64,000 nt of DNA from Caulobacter sp. Root1455 (GTDB lineage Bacteria > Pseudomonadota > Alphaproteobacteria > Caulobacterales > Caulobacteraceae): the NCBI RefSeq assembly GCF_001426905.1, contig NZ_LMFQ01000021.1, positions 171,557-235,556 of the forward strand, read 5' to 3'. The position numbers and the translations under genes were made by a program. Positions within the stretch are counted from its first letter, which is position 1. Every line of letters starts with the position of its first letter. The notes beneath the pieces were generated by a model. It made no database searches, had not been told where the DNA came from, and worked only from the letters and a program-made list of their open reading frames with translations. Of this stretch, positions 1 to 9,308 are shown in pieces.

Positions 1-93
1 CACGCCCTGCACCAGGGCCCGGGCCGACCGAACGTGGCCGGGGTCGGCCTGTTCGTCGACGGCCATGTCGGCGGTGATCTGGGATCTGGTCAT
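1..93 (-). CDS. Partial CDS, unknown protein (N-terminal 31 residues)
   Basis: An ATG at 93 on the minus strand opens a frame that runs off the left edge of the window after 31 codons without a stop. It begins MTRSQITADMAVDEQ and has normal high-GC third-position bias. Too little is present to name a family or predict a domain. The reading frame would continue to the left of the window, and the 92 bp between it and the next gene would hold its promoter. Confidence 0.4.
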   Translation of the reverse strand, partial: MTRSQITADMAVDEQADPGHVRSARALVQGV

Positions 94-185
94 CTAACGC
101 TCCTGGCACTTCCCCCCTTGGGCGAGGTGTGTAGGCGCGTTCCGTTGCAGGAATTCGACGCCATTGCGTCGGATGAGCGACTCTA

Positions 186-683
186 TCAGGGCTTTTTGGG
201 CGCCGGCGTTCTCGCCGGCAGGCCGGTCATGGCCCGGGCCCTCGTCTCGACGGCCTCAACGCCCTTCAGCGGATCGCCGGCCGCCTCGAGCATGCCGTTG
301 AACAGCTTCAGATCCTTGGTGCTGATCTTCTGGACGCCCTTGTCCCTGGCCCACTCCAGGCCGATCAGCTGACCCAGGCGGCAGGCCTTGGGCAGCAGGG
401 TCGGCTGCTCGGTCGGCCCGCCCTTGACCAGCAGCTTGCCGACGATGTCGTTCCAGTTGGGCGAGCCCGGGAAGCAGAACGACAGGCGATCGCAGGTCCC
501 GGTCCAGAACCGCTTGTACCAGCGCAGATGCTCGTCGGTGTCGAAGCGGATGGCGTCGGTCGGCTTGATCAGGAACTGGCAATCGGCGCGCACGAACTCG
601 CCCGCCCGAGCAGCCGGCGCGATCCCCAGAAACACCACGGCCGCCAGGGCCGTCCAACCTCGAAACAACACCAACGGAGACAT
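186..683 (-). CDS. Secreted hypothetical protein, possibly Rap1a/Tai-like
   Basis: A 165-residue protein with a clear Sec signal peptide (hydrophobic stretch at about residues 9-24 ending in APAARA, cleavage near residue 27). The mature part contains four cysteines (in RADCQF, TGTCDRLSFC and KACRLG) that could form disulfides in the periplasm. The cysteine layout and the size resemble Rap1a/Tai-type small secreted proteins, but this is only a resemblance and no function can be assigned. It is a single gene on the minus strand, downstream of the DinG-like helicase and separated from it by 54 bp, so it could be co-transcribed with it. Confidence 0.7.
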   Translation of the reverse strand: MSPLVLFRGWTALAAVVFLGIAPAARAGEFVRADCQFLIKPTDAIRFDTDEHLRWYKRFWTGTCDRLSFCFPGSPNWNDIVGKLLVKGGPTEQPTLLPKACRLGQLIGLEWARDKGVQKISTKDLKLFNGMLEAAGDPLKGVEAVETRARAMTGLPARTPAPKKP

Positions 684-737
684 TCCCGAGCGACGCGTCC
701 CTTTCAGACGGTCTATGAAAACCAGATATCGCGCTGA

Positions 738-3554
738 TTAAGAACGGTCTTCCGACAAAAATGCGGCGGTGGCCTCGATCGCCTCGACCAGGCCCACGCG
801 CTCGATCGTCACGCCCTCGGGCAAGCTGGAGAACAGGCGGGTCGGGGCGGCGGCGTCCAGCATCACGAACACCCCCCGATCGTCGGCCCGGCGGATCAGG
901 CGGCCGAAGGCCTGGCTGATGCGGGCGCGCGCGGTGCTGTCATCATACCCCTTGCCGCCAAATCTCGCGCGGCGGGCCTTGTGCAGCACGTCGGGACGCG
1001 GCCACGGCACGCGGTCGAAGACCAGCAGGCGCAGGGACCGGCCCGGCACGTCGATGCCGTCGCGGATCGCGTCTGTGCCTAGCAGGCACGCGTCCTCCTC
1101 GGCCCGGAAGATGTCGACCAGGGCGCCGGCCTCCAGCGGATCGACGTGCTGGGCGTAGAGCGCCAGGCCTTGGTCGGCCAGGGGCGCGGCGATCCGTTCA
1201 TGCACGGCCTTCAGCCTTCGGATGGCGGTGAACAGGCCCAGCCCGCCGCCGCCGGCCGCCAGGAACAGCTCGCGCATCGCCGCCGAGACTTGGCGCGGAT
1301 CGTCCTTGCCGACGTCGGTGACCACGAAGGCGCGGGTGTTCTTCGCGTAGTCGAACGGCGAGACCAGGCGCAGCACCTTGGGCGACTGCGGCAGGCGCGC
1401 GGCGCCGGTGCGCATCTCGGCCAGGGCGAACGGGTCTTCCAGAGCCGGGTCGGTCAGGGTGGCGCTGGTCACCAGCACGCCATGGGCGGGGCTCAGCACC
1501 GCGGCGCGCAGCGGTTCGGTCGGGTCCACCCAATGGCGGCGGCAGGCGGCGTCGACGACGCGGCCGTAGAGGAAGGTCGCCTCGAACCAGTCGACGAACT
1601 CCGGGTCGTCTTCCGCATCCTCGTCGATGGCCTTCAGGATCGAGCGCCAAGCCGGCAGGGTCATGCGGGCCCGGCGGTCCAGGCCGCGCAGCGCGCCCTC
1701 GATCCGCGCGCGCTCCGAGGTCGGCAGGGTGTCGGTCTCCTCGTCCAGCACGTCTTCCAGGTGGCGGGCCAGGGCCAGCAGCGGGGCCTCGATGGCGGCC
1801 AGGGCCCGGGAAGCCTCGCCGGCCCGTTCGCGGACCAGGTCGATGGCCGGACGGGCGGCGCATTGCAGCCCCTGCTCGGCCGCGCCGGGACGGTCGGTGA
1901 CTCGAGCCCGCAGCTGTTCAATCACCGAGACCAAGTATGTTTCAATAGGGCCGATCGGATTGACCTGGCCGTCCGGCGGCGCGATGCGGCCCGACCAGCC
2001 CTCGCCCGGCAAGGCGGCGGCGGCCTGAAGCGCGGCGTTCAGGGCCGCGCGGGCCCCCTCGCGCTCTCCGATGATGTCCAGCAGACGGGCTTCCAGCCCC
2101 CTGCCCCGCCGGCCGCGCCCCTCGGGCCCGCGCAACCAGCGCCGCAGCTCGGCCGCCTCCGCGCCCGAGAGCGCCGCCGAAAAGGCGCTGTCGGCGGCGT
2201 CGAACAGATGGTGGCCCTCGTCGAAGACGATGCGCTTGAGCGAGGTGGTCTCGTTGTCGCCCTTCAGGCCGCGCGCCGCCCGCGCCCCGTCGAAGGCGGC
2301 CTGGCTCAGCACCAGGGCGTGGTTGGCGATGACGATGTCGGCCCGCTTGGAGGCCCGCACGGCCTTTTCGATGAAGCAGACGCGATAGTGCTGGCAGCCG
2401 GCGTGGATGCACTCGCCGCGCCGGTCGACCAGGTTGGCCGGCCCAGCCTGGACCGAGGGCGCGATGGCGAACAGGGTCGGCAGCCAGGCCGGGAAGTCGC
2501 CGCCGGTCATGTCGCCGTCGCGGCTGACGCGGGCCCAGCGGGCCGCCAGCGCCAGGCCGATCAGATCGCCGTTGCCCAGCTGGGCGGTGTTGACCTGCTC
2601 CTGAAAGTTCAGCAGGCAGATGTAGTTCTCGCGGCCCTTGCGGACCACCGCCTTGCGGGCCCGGACCAGCGGGTCGGGATAGATCGCGTGGCTTTCGCGC
2701 TCGATCTGGCGCTGTAGGGCGCGGGTGTAGGTGCTGATCCACACCGAAGGGCCGTTGGCCTCGGCCCACAGCGAGGCCGGGGCCAGATAGCCCAGGGTCT
2801 TGCCGACCCCGGTGCCGGCCTCGGCCAGCATCATCTGCGGCTCGCCCTCGCGCTCGCGGGGGGCGAAGGCGTAGGCGGCCTCGCGGGCGAAGGTGTCCTG
2901 GGCCTCGCGCACCTCGTCCAGGCCCGAACGGTGCAGCAGTTCGCGCAGCCGTTCACTGGCCCGTTCCGGATCGACGGGACGCGAACCGGGCTCGCCGGGC
3001 GGCGCCTGGTCCTCCCACTCGGTGGCGCGGGCCCAGACGTCCAGGCCGGAACTGCGGAACTGATTGCCGAACGGCGCCGAACGCAGGGCGCCGACCACCG
3101 CCGGTCCCCAGGCCCAGCCGGCCCGGGCCAGGGTCTCGGCGACGGCCAGGGCCTCCTCGCGCGACGGCCGGGGCGTCAGGGCCAGCTCGTGCAGCAGCGC
3201 CGCGGCGGCGTCCCGCAGGGTCTGAGCTTGGGCGGCCGCGCCCTTGGGCTCGGGCAGGCCCAGCGCCGTGGCCAGCCCTACCGCCGACGGCGCGCAGAAG
3301 GTGGCCGGCCGGGTGAAGGCGTAGAGCTCCAGCACGTCGAATACGCCGCGCCCGCGAGCCGGGGCCTGCAGGTTCAGCCGTTTGGCGGTCATCGCGGCGT
3401 GGGCCACCAGCACCGGCCCGTACTCGAACAGGTCGCGGGCGTCGGGCGTGCGCATGACCCGCCCCTCGCCCGAGCCGTCGGCGACGCCGGCGCGCGGGCC
3501 GGGCAGAACCACCAGGGCGGGGGCGAGATCGAGGGCGGGAATCTGTGCGGTCAC
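738..3554 (-). CDS. ATP-dependent DNA helicase, DinG/YoaA (XPD-like) family
   Basis: A 938-residue superfamily 2 helicase. The Walker A motif (EAGTGVGKT) is near residue 245. A cysteine group (YIC near residue 310, then CIHAGCQHYRVC near 385-395) fits the Fe-S cluster domain of the XPD/DinG group. The Walker B box DEGHH is near residue 443 and the motif VI segment SQAFGRLIRR near residue 880. Such enzymes unwind 5'-overhang DNA, R-loops or D-loops during repair. About 230 residues precede the helicase core, more than in E. coli DinG (716 aa), which is typical of the long alphaproteobacterial form. The start is GTG. No partner gene is evident. Confidence 0.9.
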   Translation of the reverse strand: MTAQIPALDLAPALVVLPGPRAGVADGSGEGRVMRTPDARDLFEYGPVLVAHAAMTAKRLNLQAPARGRGVFDVLELYAFTRPATFCAPSAVGLATALGLPEPKGAAAQAQTLRDAAAALLHELALTPRPSREEALAVAETLARAGWAWGPAVVGALRSAPFGNQFRSSGLDVWARATEWEDQAPPGEPGSRPVDPERASERLRELLHRSGLDEVREAQDTFAREAAYAFAPREREGEPQMMLAEAGTGVGKTLGYLAPASLWAEANGPSVWISTYTRALQRQIERESHAIYPDPLVRARKAVVRKGRENYICLLNFQEQVNTAQLGNGDLIGLALAARWARVSRDGDMTGGDFPAWLPTLFAIAPSVQAGPANLVDRRGECIHAGCQHYRVCFIEKAVRASKRADIVIANHALVLSQAAFDGARAARGLKGDNETTSLKRIVFDEGHHLFDAADSAFSAALSGAEAAELRRWLRGPEGRGRRGRGLEARLLDIIGEREGARAALNAALQAAAALPGEGWSGRIAPPDGQVNPIGPIETYLVSVIEQLRARVTDRPGAAEQGLQCAARPAIDLVRERAGEASRALAAIEAPLLALARHLEDVLDEETDTLPTSERARIEGALRGLDRRARMTLPAWRSILKAIDEDAEDDPEFVDWFEATFLYGRVVDAACRRHWVDPTEPLRAAVLSPAHGVLVTSATLTDPALEDPFALAEMRTGAARLPQSPKVLRLVSPFDYAKNTRAFVVTDVGKDDPRQVSAAMRELFLAAGGGGLGLFTAIRRLKAVHERIAAPLADQGLALYAQHVDPLEAGALVDIFRAEEDACLLGTDAIRDGIDVPGRSLRLLVFDRVPWPRPDVLHKARRARFGGKGYDDSTARARISQAFGRLIRRADDRGVFVMLDAAAPTRLFSSLPEGVTIERVGLVEAIEATAAFLSEDRS

Positions 3555-3623
3555 GCCCCTGATTTAGCAGGTCGGCGGCCGAAACAAAATGCGAACGAAG
3601 GGCTCGAGCCTTTTTACGGGGCT

Positions 3624-4586
3624 CTAGGCGATCGGGGTTTCCGAGGAGCCGCCCTCGAGGCGCTCGACGGCGTCCTCGGCCATTTCGGCCACCTCGTCGT
3701 CGTCGCTCTCGGCGGCCATCCGGTACAGCTGCACGGCCTTGGCGCGGCTGGCCTTCACGCCCTCGCCGTCCTCATACATCTGGCCCAGTTCGTAATAGGC
3801 CGTCAGGTTGCCGGCGCTGGCCGACAGGGCGTAGAGGCTCAGGGCCTTTTGCAGATCGACCGCGACCCCTTCGCCGTTGTGATAGGCGGCGGCGACATTG
3901 GCCATGGCCACCGCCGAGCCTTGCTGGGCCGCGTCCACATAGAGCTGCAGCGCCTGGACCTCGTCGACCGGCACGCCGTAGCCCTGCAGGTAGTACGAGC
4001 CCAGATCGTTGATCGCGTCGACCGAGCCGGCGGCGGCGGCCTTGCGCATCCAGGCCACGGCCTGAGCCTCATCGGCGGGCAGGCCCAGTCCCAGCTGATA
4101 GGCCAGGGCCAGCTTGTACATCCCGCCCTGGTCGCCGCCGGTCGCGGCCCGCCAATACCAGCCCACGGCCTGGGTCAGATCGTCGGCGGTGGTCTCGTAG
4201 ACCAGCCCGGCGTTGTAGGCCCCCAGGGCGTCGCCCTCGGCGGCGGCGGCCTTGTACAGCGACAGCGCCTTGGCTTCGTCCTGATCCAGGTCGTCGCCCG
4301 CGAAATAGAGATTGCCCAGGGCGATCATGCAGGCGGTGTCGCCGGCCCTGACGCCCGCGTTAAGCCAGCGCACCGCGGCGTCGACGTCCCGCTGGTCGCC
4401 CTCGGCGGTCAGATAGCTTTGCGCCAGACGGTCGTAGACGCTGACGTCGCCAGCCTTGGCGCGGCGCAGAAGCTCGGCTCGCGCGGGCTCGGCCTGCCCA
4501 ACGGGCGCCGCCAAGACCGGCGCGCTCGTCGCCAGCATCGCCGCCAGGACCAGACCCGTCAGGCCGCTCGTCGCCATCCGTCCCAT
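3624..4586 (-). CDS. Sel1-repeat (TPR-like) exported protein
   Basis: A 320-residue protein with a signal peptide (residues 1-27, ending VLAAP), followed by six or seven Sel1-like repeats of about 36 residues. These are recognisable by recurring AAAEGDALGAYNAG, AATGGDQGGMYKLA, AAAAGSVDAINDLG and SASAGNLTAYYELG segments. Sel1 proteins are periplasmic or membrane-associated scaffolds for protein-protein contact, and no catalytic residues are expected. A second in-frame ATG lies 9 bases downstream of the chosen start and would also leave the signal peptide intact. It is transcribed away from the helicase gene at 4671, and the 84-bp gap between them must hold both promoters. Confidence 0.8.
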   Translation of the reverse strand: MGRMATSGLTGLVLAAMLATSAPVLAAPVGQAEPARAELLRRAKAGDVSVYDRLAQSYLTAEGDQRDVDAAVRWLNAGVRAGDTACMIALGNLYFAGDDLDQDEAKALSLYKAAAAEGDALGAYNAGLVYETTADDLTQAVGWYWRAATGGDQGGMYKLALAYQLGLGLPADEAQAVAWMRKAAAAGSVDAINDLGSYYLQGYGVPVDEVQALQLYVDAAQQGSAVAMANVAAAYHNGEGVAVDLQKALSLYALSASAGNLTAYYELGQMYEDGEGVKASRAKAVQLYRMAAESDDDEVAEMAEDAVERLEGGSSETPIA

Positions 4587-4670
4587 CTTCGTACGCCCCT
4601 AACGATCAGAACCTAGGGATGGACTTGCGTACCACCCTTGTCAAAACGCCGAACGTAGGCAGGTTGACGC

Positions 4671-7271
4671 ATGGAAACGGAACGGGAACATGCTATAGGC
4701 CGATCAATGGCCGAGGCGACCGCCCTTCCTCCCCGCTTTGAGCAGTGGTTCGCCTCGCGCGGCTGGGCGCCCAGGCCGCATCAGTTGGCCATGATCGAGA
4801 AGGGCCGGCTGGGCCGCGACGCCCTGCTGATCGCGCCCACGGGCGGCGGCAAGACCCTGGCCGGCTTCCTGCCCAGCCTGATCGAGCTGGCGCAGCGCGC
4901 GCCGCGCAACACGCCGGCGGGCGTCCACACCCTCTACATCTCGCCGCTCAAGGCCCTGGCGGTCGACATCGAGCGCAACCTGGCCACGCCGATCCGCGAG
5001 ATGGGCCTGAACATCGTCGCCGAGAGCCGCACCGGCGACACCGGCGAGGCCCGCAAGCAGCGCCAGCGCCTGCGGCCGCCCGACATCCTGCTGACCACGC
5101 CCGAGCAACTGGCCCTGTTCTGCGCCTGGGAGGGCGCGCGGGGTTATTTCGCCGACCTGTCCTGCGTCATCATCGACGAGGCCCACGCCATCTGGCCGTC
5201 TAAGCGCGGCGACCTGCTGTCGCTGGGCCTGGCGCGGCTGCAGCTGTTCGCGCCGAACCTGCGGCGGGTCGGGCTGTCGGCGACGGTGGACGATCCGGAC
5301 CTGGTGCGGCGGTGGCTGGGCTGGAACGGCCCTCCCCCCGTGGGGGAGGCGACGCAAAGCGTCGGTGGGGGGAATCTTGATAAGCCAGCCACTCCCCCCT
5401 CCGTCGATCTTCGATCGACACCTCCCCCACAGGGGGAGGAACTGCATTCCGTTGACCTCGTCCTGGGTTCCGGCGGCGCGCAGCCGATCGTCGAGGTGCT
5501 GGTGTCCGGCGGCAAGGTGCCCTGGGCGGGCCATACGGCCCAGCATGCCATGGCCGAGATCTACGAGATCATCAAAGGCGCCAAGACCGCCCTGGTCTTC
5601 GTCAACACGCGTTTTCAAGCGGAATTTGCCTTCCAGGAACTCTGGAAGCTGAACGACGACGGCTTGGCCATCGCCCTGCACCACGGCAGCCTGGCGGCCG
5701 AGCAACGCCGCAAGGTCGAGGCGGCCATGGCGCGCGGCGAGATCCGGGCCGTGGTCTGCACCTCGACCCTGGACATGGGCATCGACTGGGGCGACGTCGA
5801 CCTGGTCATCCAGCTGGCCGCGCCCAAGGGCGCCTCGCGGATGGTCCAGCGGATCGGCCGCGCCAACCACCGCCTGGACGAGCCCTCGCGCGCCATCCTG
5901 GCTCCGGCCAACCGCTTCGAATATCTGGAGTGCCGCGCCGCCGCCGACGCCATCCTGGGCGGCCACCTGGACGGCGAGCCGGCCCGCACCGGCACGCTGG
6001 ACACCCTGGCCCAGCACATCATGGGCTGCGCGTGTTCCGAACCCTTCGCCCTGACCGACCTCTATGACGAGGTTCGCACGTCCGGTCCCTATGCCGACCT
6101 GTCGTGGGAGGACTTCGAGACCGTCGTCGACTTCGTCTCGACTGGCGGCTACGCGCTGCGCACCTATGACAAGTTCCGCCGCATCGTGCCGGGCCAGGAC
6201 GGCCTCTGGCGCGCCCGCAACGCCCAGGCGGTGCTGGCCCACCGGATGAACATCGGGGCCATCGTATCGCCGGCCATGATCAATGTCCGTATAGGCGGCG
6301 GCAAACGCCCCATGGGCGGGCGCAAGGTCGGCGAGGCCGAGGAAGGCTTCTTCGAGGCGATGACGCCGGGCGACACCTTCATCTTCGCCGGCCAGGTCTG
6401 GCGGTTCAACAGCCTGGTCGGGGCCGACGCGTTCGTCACCCCCGCGCCCGACAAGGACCCGATGATGCCCAGCTGGGGCGGGTCGAAGTTCCCGTTGTCG
6501 ACCTATCTGGCCGGCCGCGTGCGGGCGATGATGCACGACGAGCGCGAATGGCCCGCCCTGCCCCCCGACGTCCAGGAGTGGCTGAACTATCAGAAGGTCC
6601 GCTCGATCATGCCCGAGCAGGACGAGATGCTGCTGGAGACCTTCCCGCATGGGAAGCGCTTCCATCTGGTCTGCTATCCGTTCGAGGGACGCCTGGCCCA
6701 CACCACCCTGGCCATGCTGCTGACGCGGCGGCTGGACCGGCTGGGCATCGGCCCGTTGGGCTTCGTGGCCAACGACTACGCGGTCGCCATCTGGGCGCTG
6801 AAGCCGATGGACGAGCTGGATCTGGACGAGCTGTTCGCCCAGGACATGCTGGGCGACGACCTGGAAGCGTGGCTGGATGAAAGCTTCCTGATGAAGCGGG
6901 CCTTCAAGGCCTGCGCCCTGATCTCGGGCCTGATCGAGCGCCGCCATCCGGGCCAGGAGAAATCCGGCCGCCAGGTGACCTTCTCGACCGACCTGATCTA
7001 TGACGTCCTGCGCCGCCACCAGCCCGACCATCTGCTGCTGCGCTGCGCCCGGGCCGACGCGGCGACCGGTTCGCTGGACGTGGCGCGGCTGGGCGACCTG
7101 CTGGCGCGGATCGGCGGCGGCCGCATCCGCCATGCGGCGCTGGACCATGTTTCGCCGTTCGCCGTGCCGATCATGCTGGAGATCGGTCGCGAACGCGCCC
7201 CGGGCGACGCGGCCGGGGAAATGATCCTGGCCGAGGCCGAGGAAGACCTGATCGCCGAGGCGATGGCTTGA
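4671..7271 (+). CDS. Lhr-type ligase-associated DEXH-box DNA helicase
   Basis: An 866-residue superfamily 2 helicase of the bacterial 'ligase-associated' Lhr-core group. Walker A (APTGGGKTLAGF) is at residues 55-66, DEAH near residue 169, motif III (LSATVDD) near 203, and motif VI (QRIGRANHR) near 392, followed by the Lhr C-terminal domain. Residues about 221-257 (PPPVGEATQSVGGG..) are not helicase sequence. They are encoded by a palindromic repeat inserted in frame between motif III and the second RecA fold. The family is usually about 40 residues shorter, so the insertion accounts for the extra length. A second ATG at 4707 (MAEATALPPRF) matches the usual family start better and may be the true one. 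The PdeM nuclease gene follows 42 bp downstream. Confidence 0.92.
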   Translation: METEREHAIGRSMAEATALPPRFEQWFASRGWAPRPHQLAMIEKGRLGRDALLIAPTGGGKTLAGFLPSLIELAQRAPRNTPAGVHTLYISPLKALAVDIERNLATPIREMGLNIVAESRTGDTGEARKQRQRLRPPDILLTTPEQLALFCAWEGARGYFADLSCVIIDEAHAIWPSKRGDLLSLGLARLQLFAPNLRRVGLSATVDDPDLVRRWLGWNGPPPVGEATQSVGGGNLDKPATPPSVDLRSTPPPQGEELHSVDLVLGSGGAQPIVEVLVSGGKVPWAGHTAQHAMAEIYEIIKGAKTALVFVNTRFQAEFAFQELWKLNDDGLAIALHHGSLAAEQRRKVEAAMARGEIRAVVCTSTLDMGIDWGDVDLVIQLAAPKGASRMVQRIGRANHRLDEPSRAILAPANRFEYLECRAAADAILGGHLDGEPARTGTLDTLAQHIMGCACSEPFALTDLYDEVRTSGPYADLSWEDFETVVDFVSTGGYALRTYDKFRRIVPGQDGLWRARNAQAVLAHRMNIGAIVSPAMINVRIGGGKRPMGGRKVGEAEEGFFEAMTPGDTFIFAGQVWRFNSLVGADAFVTPAPDKDPMMPSWGGSKFPLSTYLAGRVRAMMHDEREWPALPPDVQEWLNYQKVRSIMPEQDEMLLETFPHGKRFHLVCYPFEGRLAHTTLAMLLTRRLDRLGIGPLGFVANDYAVAIWALKPMDELDLDELFAQDMLGDDLEAWLDESFLMKRAFKACALISGLIERRHPGQEKSGRQVTFSTDLIYDVLRRHQPDHLLLRCARADAATGSLDVARLGDLLARIGGGRIRHAALDHVSPFAVPIMLEIGRERAPGDAAGEMILAEAEEDLIAEAMA
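5331..5439 (+). repeat. REPIN-like palindromic element inserted in frame in the helicase gene
   Basis: Two similar half-units lie in inverted orientation. The left half has CCTCCCCC-CGT-GGGGGAGG (5331-5349), then the small hairpin GACGC-AAA-GCGTC (5351-5363), then GGTGGGGGG. The right half has CTCCCCCCT, then the hairpin GTCGATC-TTC-GATCGAC (5403-5419), then CCTCCCCC-ACA-GGGGGAGG (5421-5439). About 18 bp of spacer separate them. The reverse complement of the right half reproduces the left half's architecture. This is the layout of a REP doublet (REPIN). It contains no stop codon in the helicase frame. Related elements lie at 61532 and 63451. Confidence 0.85.
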
Positions 7272-7313
7272 TGCCTGATCGCGGAGCGATAACCTAGTGA
7301 GAGTATCCACGAC

Positions 7314-8027
7314 GTGACCAGTCTGGCGTTCCAAATCGGCGACTGCGGCGGCCTGCGGATCGAGATCGCGGGGGCGCGCGCCGTGCTGCGTCACTCCGGA
7401 GCCCTGTGGCTGGAAGCCGAGCGCACCATGGTCGTGGCCGACCTGCACTTCGAGAAGGGCAGCAGCTACGCCGCGCGCTTCGGCCAGATGCTGCCGCCCT
7501 ACGACACGCGCGAGACCCTGGACCGGCTGGAGCGCGAACTGGCGTCGCTGTCGCCCGCGACCCTGGTCTTCCTGGGCGACAGCTTCCACGACGGGGCCGG
7601 CGAGGACCGGCTGCCGGAGGAAGACCGGGCCCGGATCGCCGCCCTGGCCGTGGGTCGCCGACTGGTCTGGGCGGTGGGCAATCACGACGAGGACGGCCCC
7701 CGCGCCCTGCCCGGCGACGTGGTCGACGAGGCGGCGATCGCCGGTCTGACCTTCCGCCACGAGCCCGTGCCCGGCGCTCAGCCCGGCGAGGTGGCCGGCC
7801 ACCTGCATCCGGCGGCCCGCGTCACCAGCGGTCGGGCCACCGTGCGGCGGCGCTGTTTCGTCACCGACGGCAGCCGCCTGGTCCTGCCGGCCTTCGGGGC
7901 CTTCACCGGCGGACTGAACATCCTGGACCAGGCTTTCGCGCCTCTGTTCGGCGGCCCGGCCCTGGCGGCCGCCTTGGGCCCCCGTCGGGTGCACGCGGTC
8001 GGCTGGAAGTCGCTGCGCCCGGACTAG
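7314..8027 (+). CDS. pdeM: Ligase-associated DNA damage response endonuclease PdeM (metallophosphatase)
   Basis: A 237-residue calcineurin-like metallophosphoesterase. The metal-binding motifs appear in order: DLHFEKG (residues about 42-48), GDSFHD (near 87), GNHDED (near 122) and GHLHPAAR (near 162). PdeM genes are typically coupled to an Lhr-type helicase and often to a DNA ligase in a DNA-repair operon. Here the helicase is immediately upstream, but no ligase is in the window. The start is GTG at 7314, 42 bp after the helicase stop, with GAGAG upstream as a weak ribosome binding site. Confidence 0.88.
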   Translation: MTSLAFQIGDCGGLRIEIAGARAVLRHSGALWLEAERTMVVADLHFEKGSSYAARFGQMLPPYDTRETLDRLERELASLSPATLVFLGDSFHDGAGEDRLPEEDRARIAALAVGRRLVWAVGNHDEDGPRALPGDVVDEAAIAGLTFRHEPVPGAQPGEVAGHLHPAARVTSGRATVRRRCFVTDGSRLVLPAFGAFTGGLNILDQAFAPLFGGPALAAALGPRRVHAVGWKSLRPD

Positions 8028-8162
8028 TGACGCGACCTAGATCTTTGTTTTGACGAATTTTCTTCACGCGACCCGGAAGCGGCTTCGCTCGAAAACGCTC
8101 CAGACGGATCACCCATCGCGCCCGGGCGTTTGATCCCCGGGACATTGGTAAGGAGAACCGTT

Positions 8163-8630
8163 ATGCGACCGATCCTGATCGGCATCGGCGCCGTTCTAGC
8201 CCTGTCGGCTTCACCGCTGGCCGCCGCGGCCGGCGAGGCCCCGGTCAAGACCGTGGCCAAGCTCGACGCCAAGGACCCGAAATACGACACCGAAGCCTGC
8301 AAGGCCATTCGCGCCAAGGCGATCGACTACGAGAAGTCCGGCTTGGTCAGCAAGGCCCTCAGCATGGGCGGCAACGCCGTGGTGCCGTTCGCCGGCACGG
8401 TGGCCTCGGCCGCCCTGGGCATGCAACAGGGCGCCAAGGAAGAAAAGCTCAGCAAACAGGTCGCCCTGGCCTGCGTGTCCGACCCGCTCAACGAGGAAAC
8501 GCCGCTGATCAACGCGCCCAAGGCCCCGGAGCCCGCCTCGGTGGTCGTGATCGCCGCGCCTCCGGCCGATGTCACCACGGCCGCGGCGACGGACGCGGCG
8601 GCGACGGAAAAGCTGGCCACGGCCCGATAG
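8163..8630 (+). CDS. Small exported hypothetical protein
   Basis: 155 residues with a signal peptide (MRPILIGIGAVLALSASPLAAAA). The mature part has two cysteines (EACKA and ALACVS) about 54 residues apart and a glycine/alanine-rich central segment (GGNAVVPFAGTVASAALG) that could touch a membrane. The C-terminus is an Ala/Thr-rich low-complexity tail. The ATG at 8163 was chosen because AAGGAGAA sits just upstream; the in-frame extension to 8130 lacks such a site. No family was recognised. It is monocistronic, and a gene on the other strand ends 8 bp downstream. Confidence 0.65.
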   Translation: MRPILIGIGAVLALSASPLAAAAGEAPVKTVAKLDAKDPKYDTEACKAIRAKAIDYEKSGLVSKALSMGGNAVVPFAGTVASAALGMQQGAKEEKLSKQVALACVSDPLNEETPLINAPKAPEPASVVVIAAPPADVTTAAATDAAATEKLATAR

Positions 8631-8638
8631 GGGCGCGT

Positions 8639-9118
8639 CTAGAGGTGGAGGGCCTGTTCCAAAGCGAAGGCCAGCGAAATGGCCGCGCCGGACGTCAGCA
8701 GGGTGCGCAGGCGCGGACGCCAGGCGGGACCGTCATGGTTGGTCACGTCCCACAGCCATTGCAGGATGAAGACCAGCAGGAAGCCGGAAAGCTGCCAGGC
8801 GGGCTCGAACTTCAGGCCGCCCAGCAGTAGGCCGAAACCGGCCAGGGGGAACAACAGGGACAGGCCCAGGGTCAGCCAGCGCGGGTTGGGGCGCTCGATC
8901 TCGAGGCCGCACCGCACGCCGCCCAGATACGACATCATGGCGCTGGAATAGGCCAGCAGGCTGATCAGCGCGACCTGGCGCATGTCGATGGGGCCGTAGC
9001 AGAACAGCGCCGAGCAGAGGACGAAGGGCAGCAACGTGGCCAGGCCGCAAACCCATACGGCCGGAGGTACCGGCACGCGATCCTGCGTGTGATCGGCCGC
9101 TGCTGCTTCGAACGCCAT
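8639..9118 (-). CDS. DUF3429 family inner-membrane protein
   Basis: 159 residues with four or five predicted membrane segments (VWVCGLATLLPFVL, VALISLLAYSSAMMSYL, LTLGLSLLFPLAGFGLLL, LSGFLLVFILQWLW and a final helix). The SYLGGVRCGLE segment and overall layout match the DUF3429 membrane family, whose function is not established. The start at 9118 is supported by AAGGAGTAGAC directly before the ATG; an in-frame upstream extension to 9244 lacks a ribosome binding site and is rejected. It converges with the gene ending at 8630. Confidence 0.8.
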   Translation of the reverse strand: MAFEAAAADHTQDRVPVPPAVWVCGLATLLPFVLCSALFCYGPIDMRQVALISLLAYSSAMMSYLGGVRCGLEIERPNPRWLTLGLSLLFPLAGFGLLLGGLKFEPAWQLSGFLLVFILQWLWDVTNHDGPAWRPRLRTLLTSGAAISLAFALEQALHL

Positions 9119-9308
9119 GTCTACTCCTTCGGGCGCGAGCTCCGACGCGCGCCCTTCCCCCCGGAAGGGACCGACTATTACCGAGGTCAGCCCATAGGTC
9201 CACGAACGATATTTGACCACAGGACACAGCCTGTGGACGAGCATCGCAGTATGCTCACCTAAACGAGCTTTGAAAGCTTGGCTTTGGCGATCGAAACGAT
9301 CGTCGGGC

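Noticed and set aside
4704..7994. A 1096-codon open frame on the minus strand across the helicase and pdeM genes
   Set aside because: It is antisense to two genes with clear motifs, is rich in Gln/Gly/Arg without domains, and arises from the high GC content.
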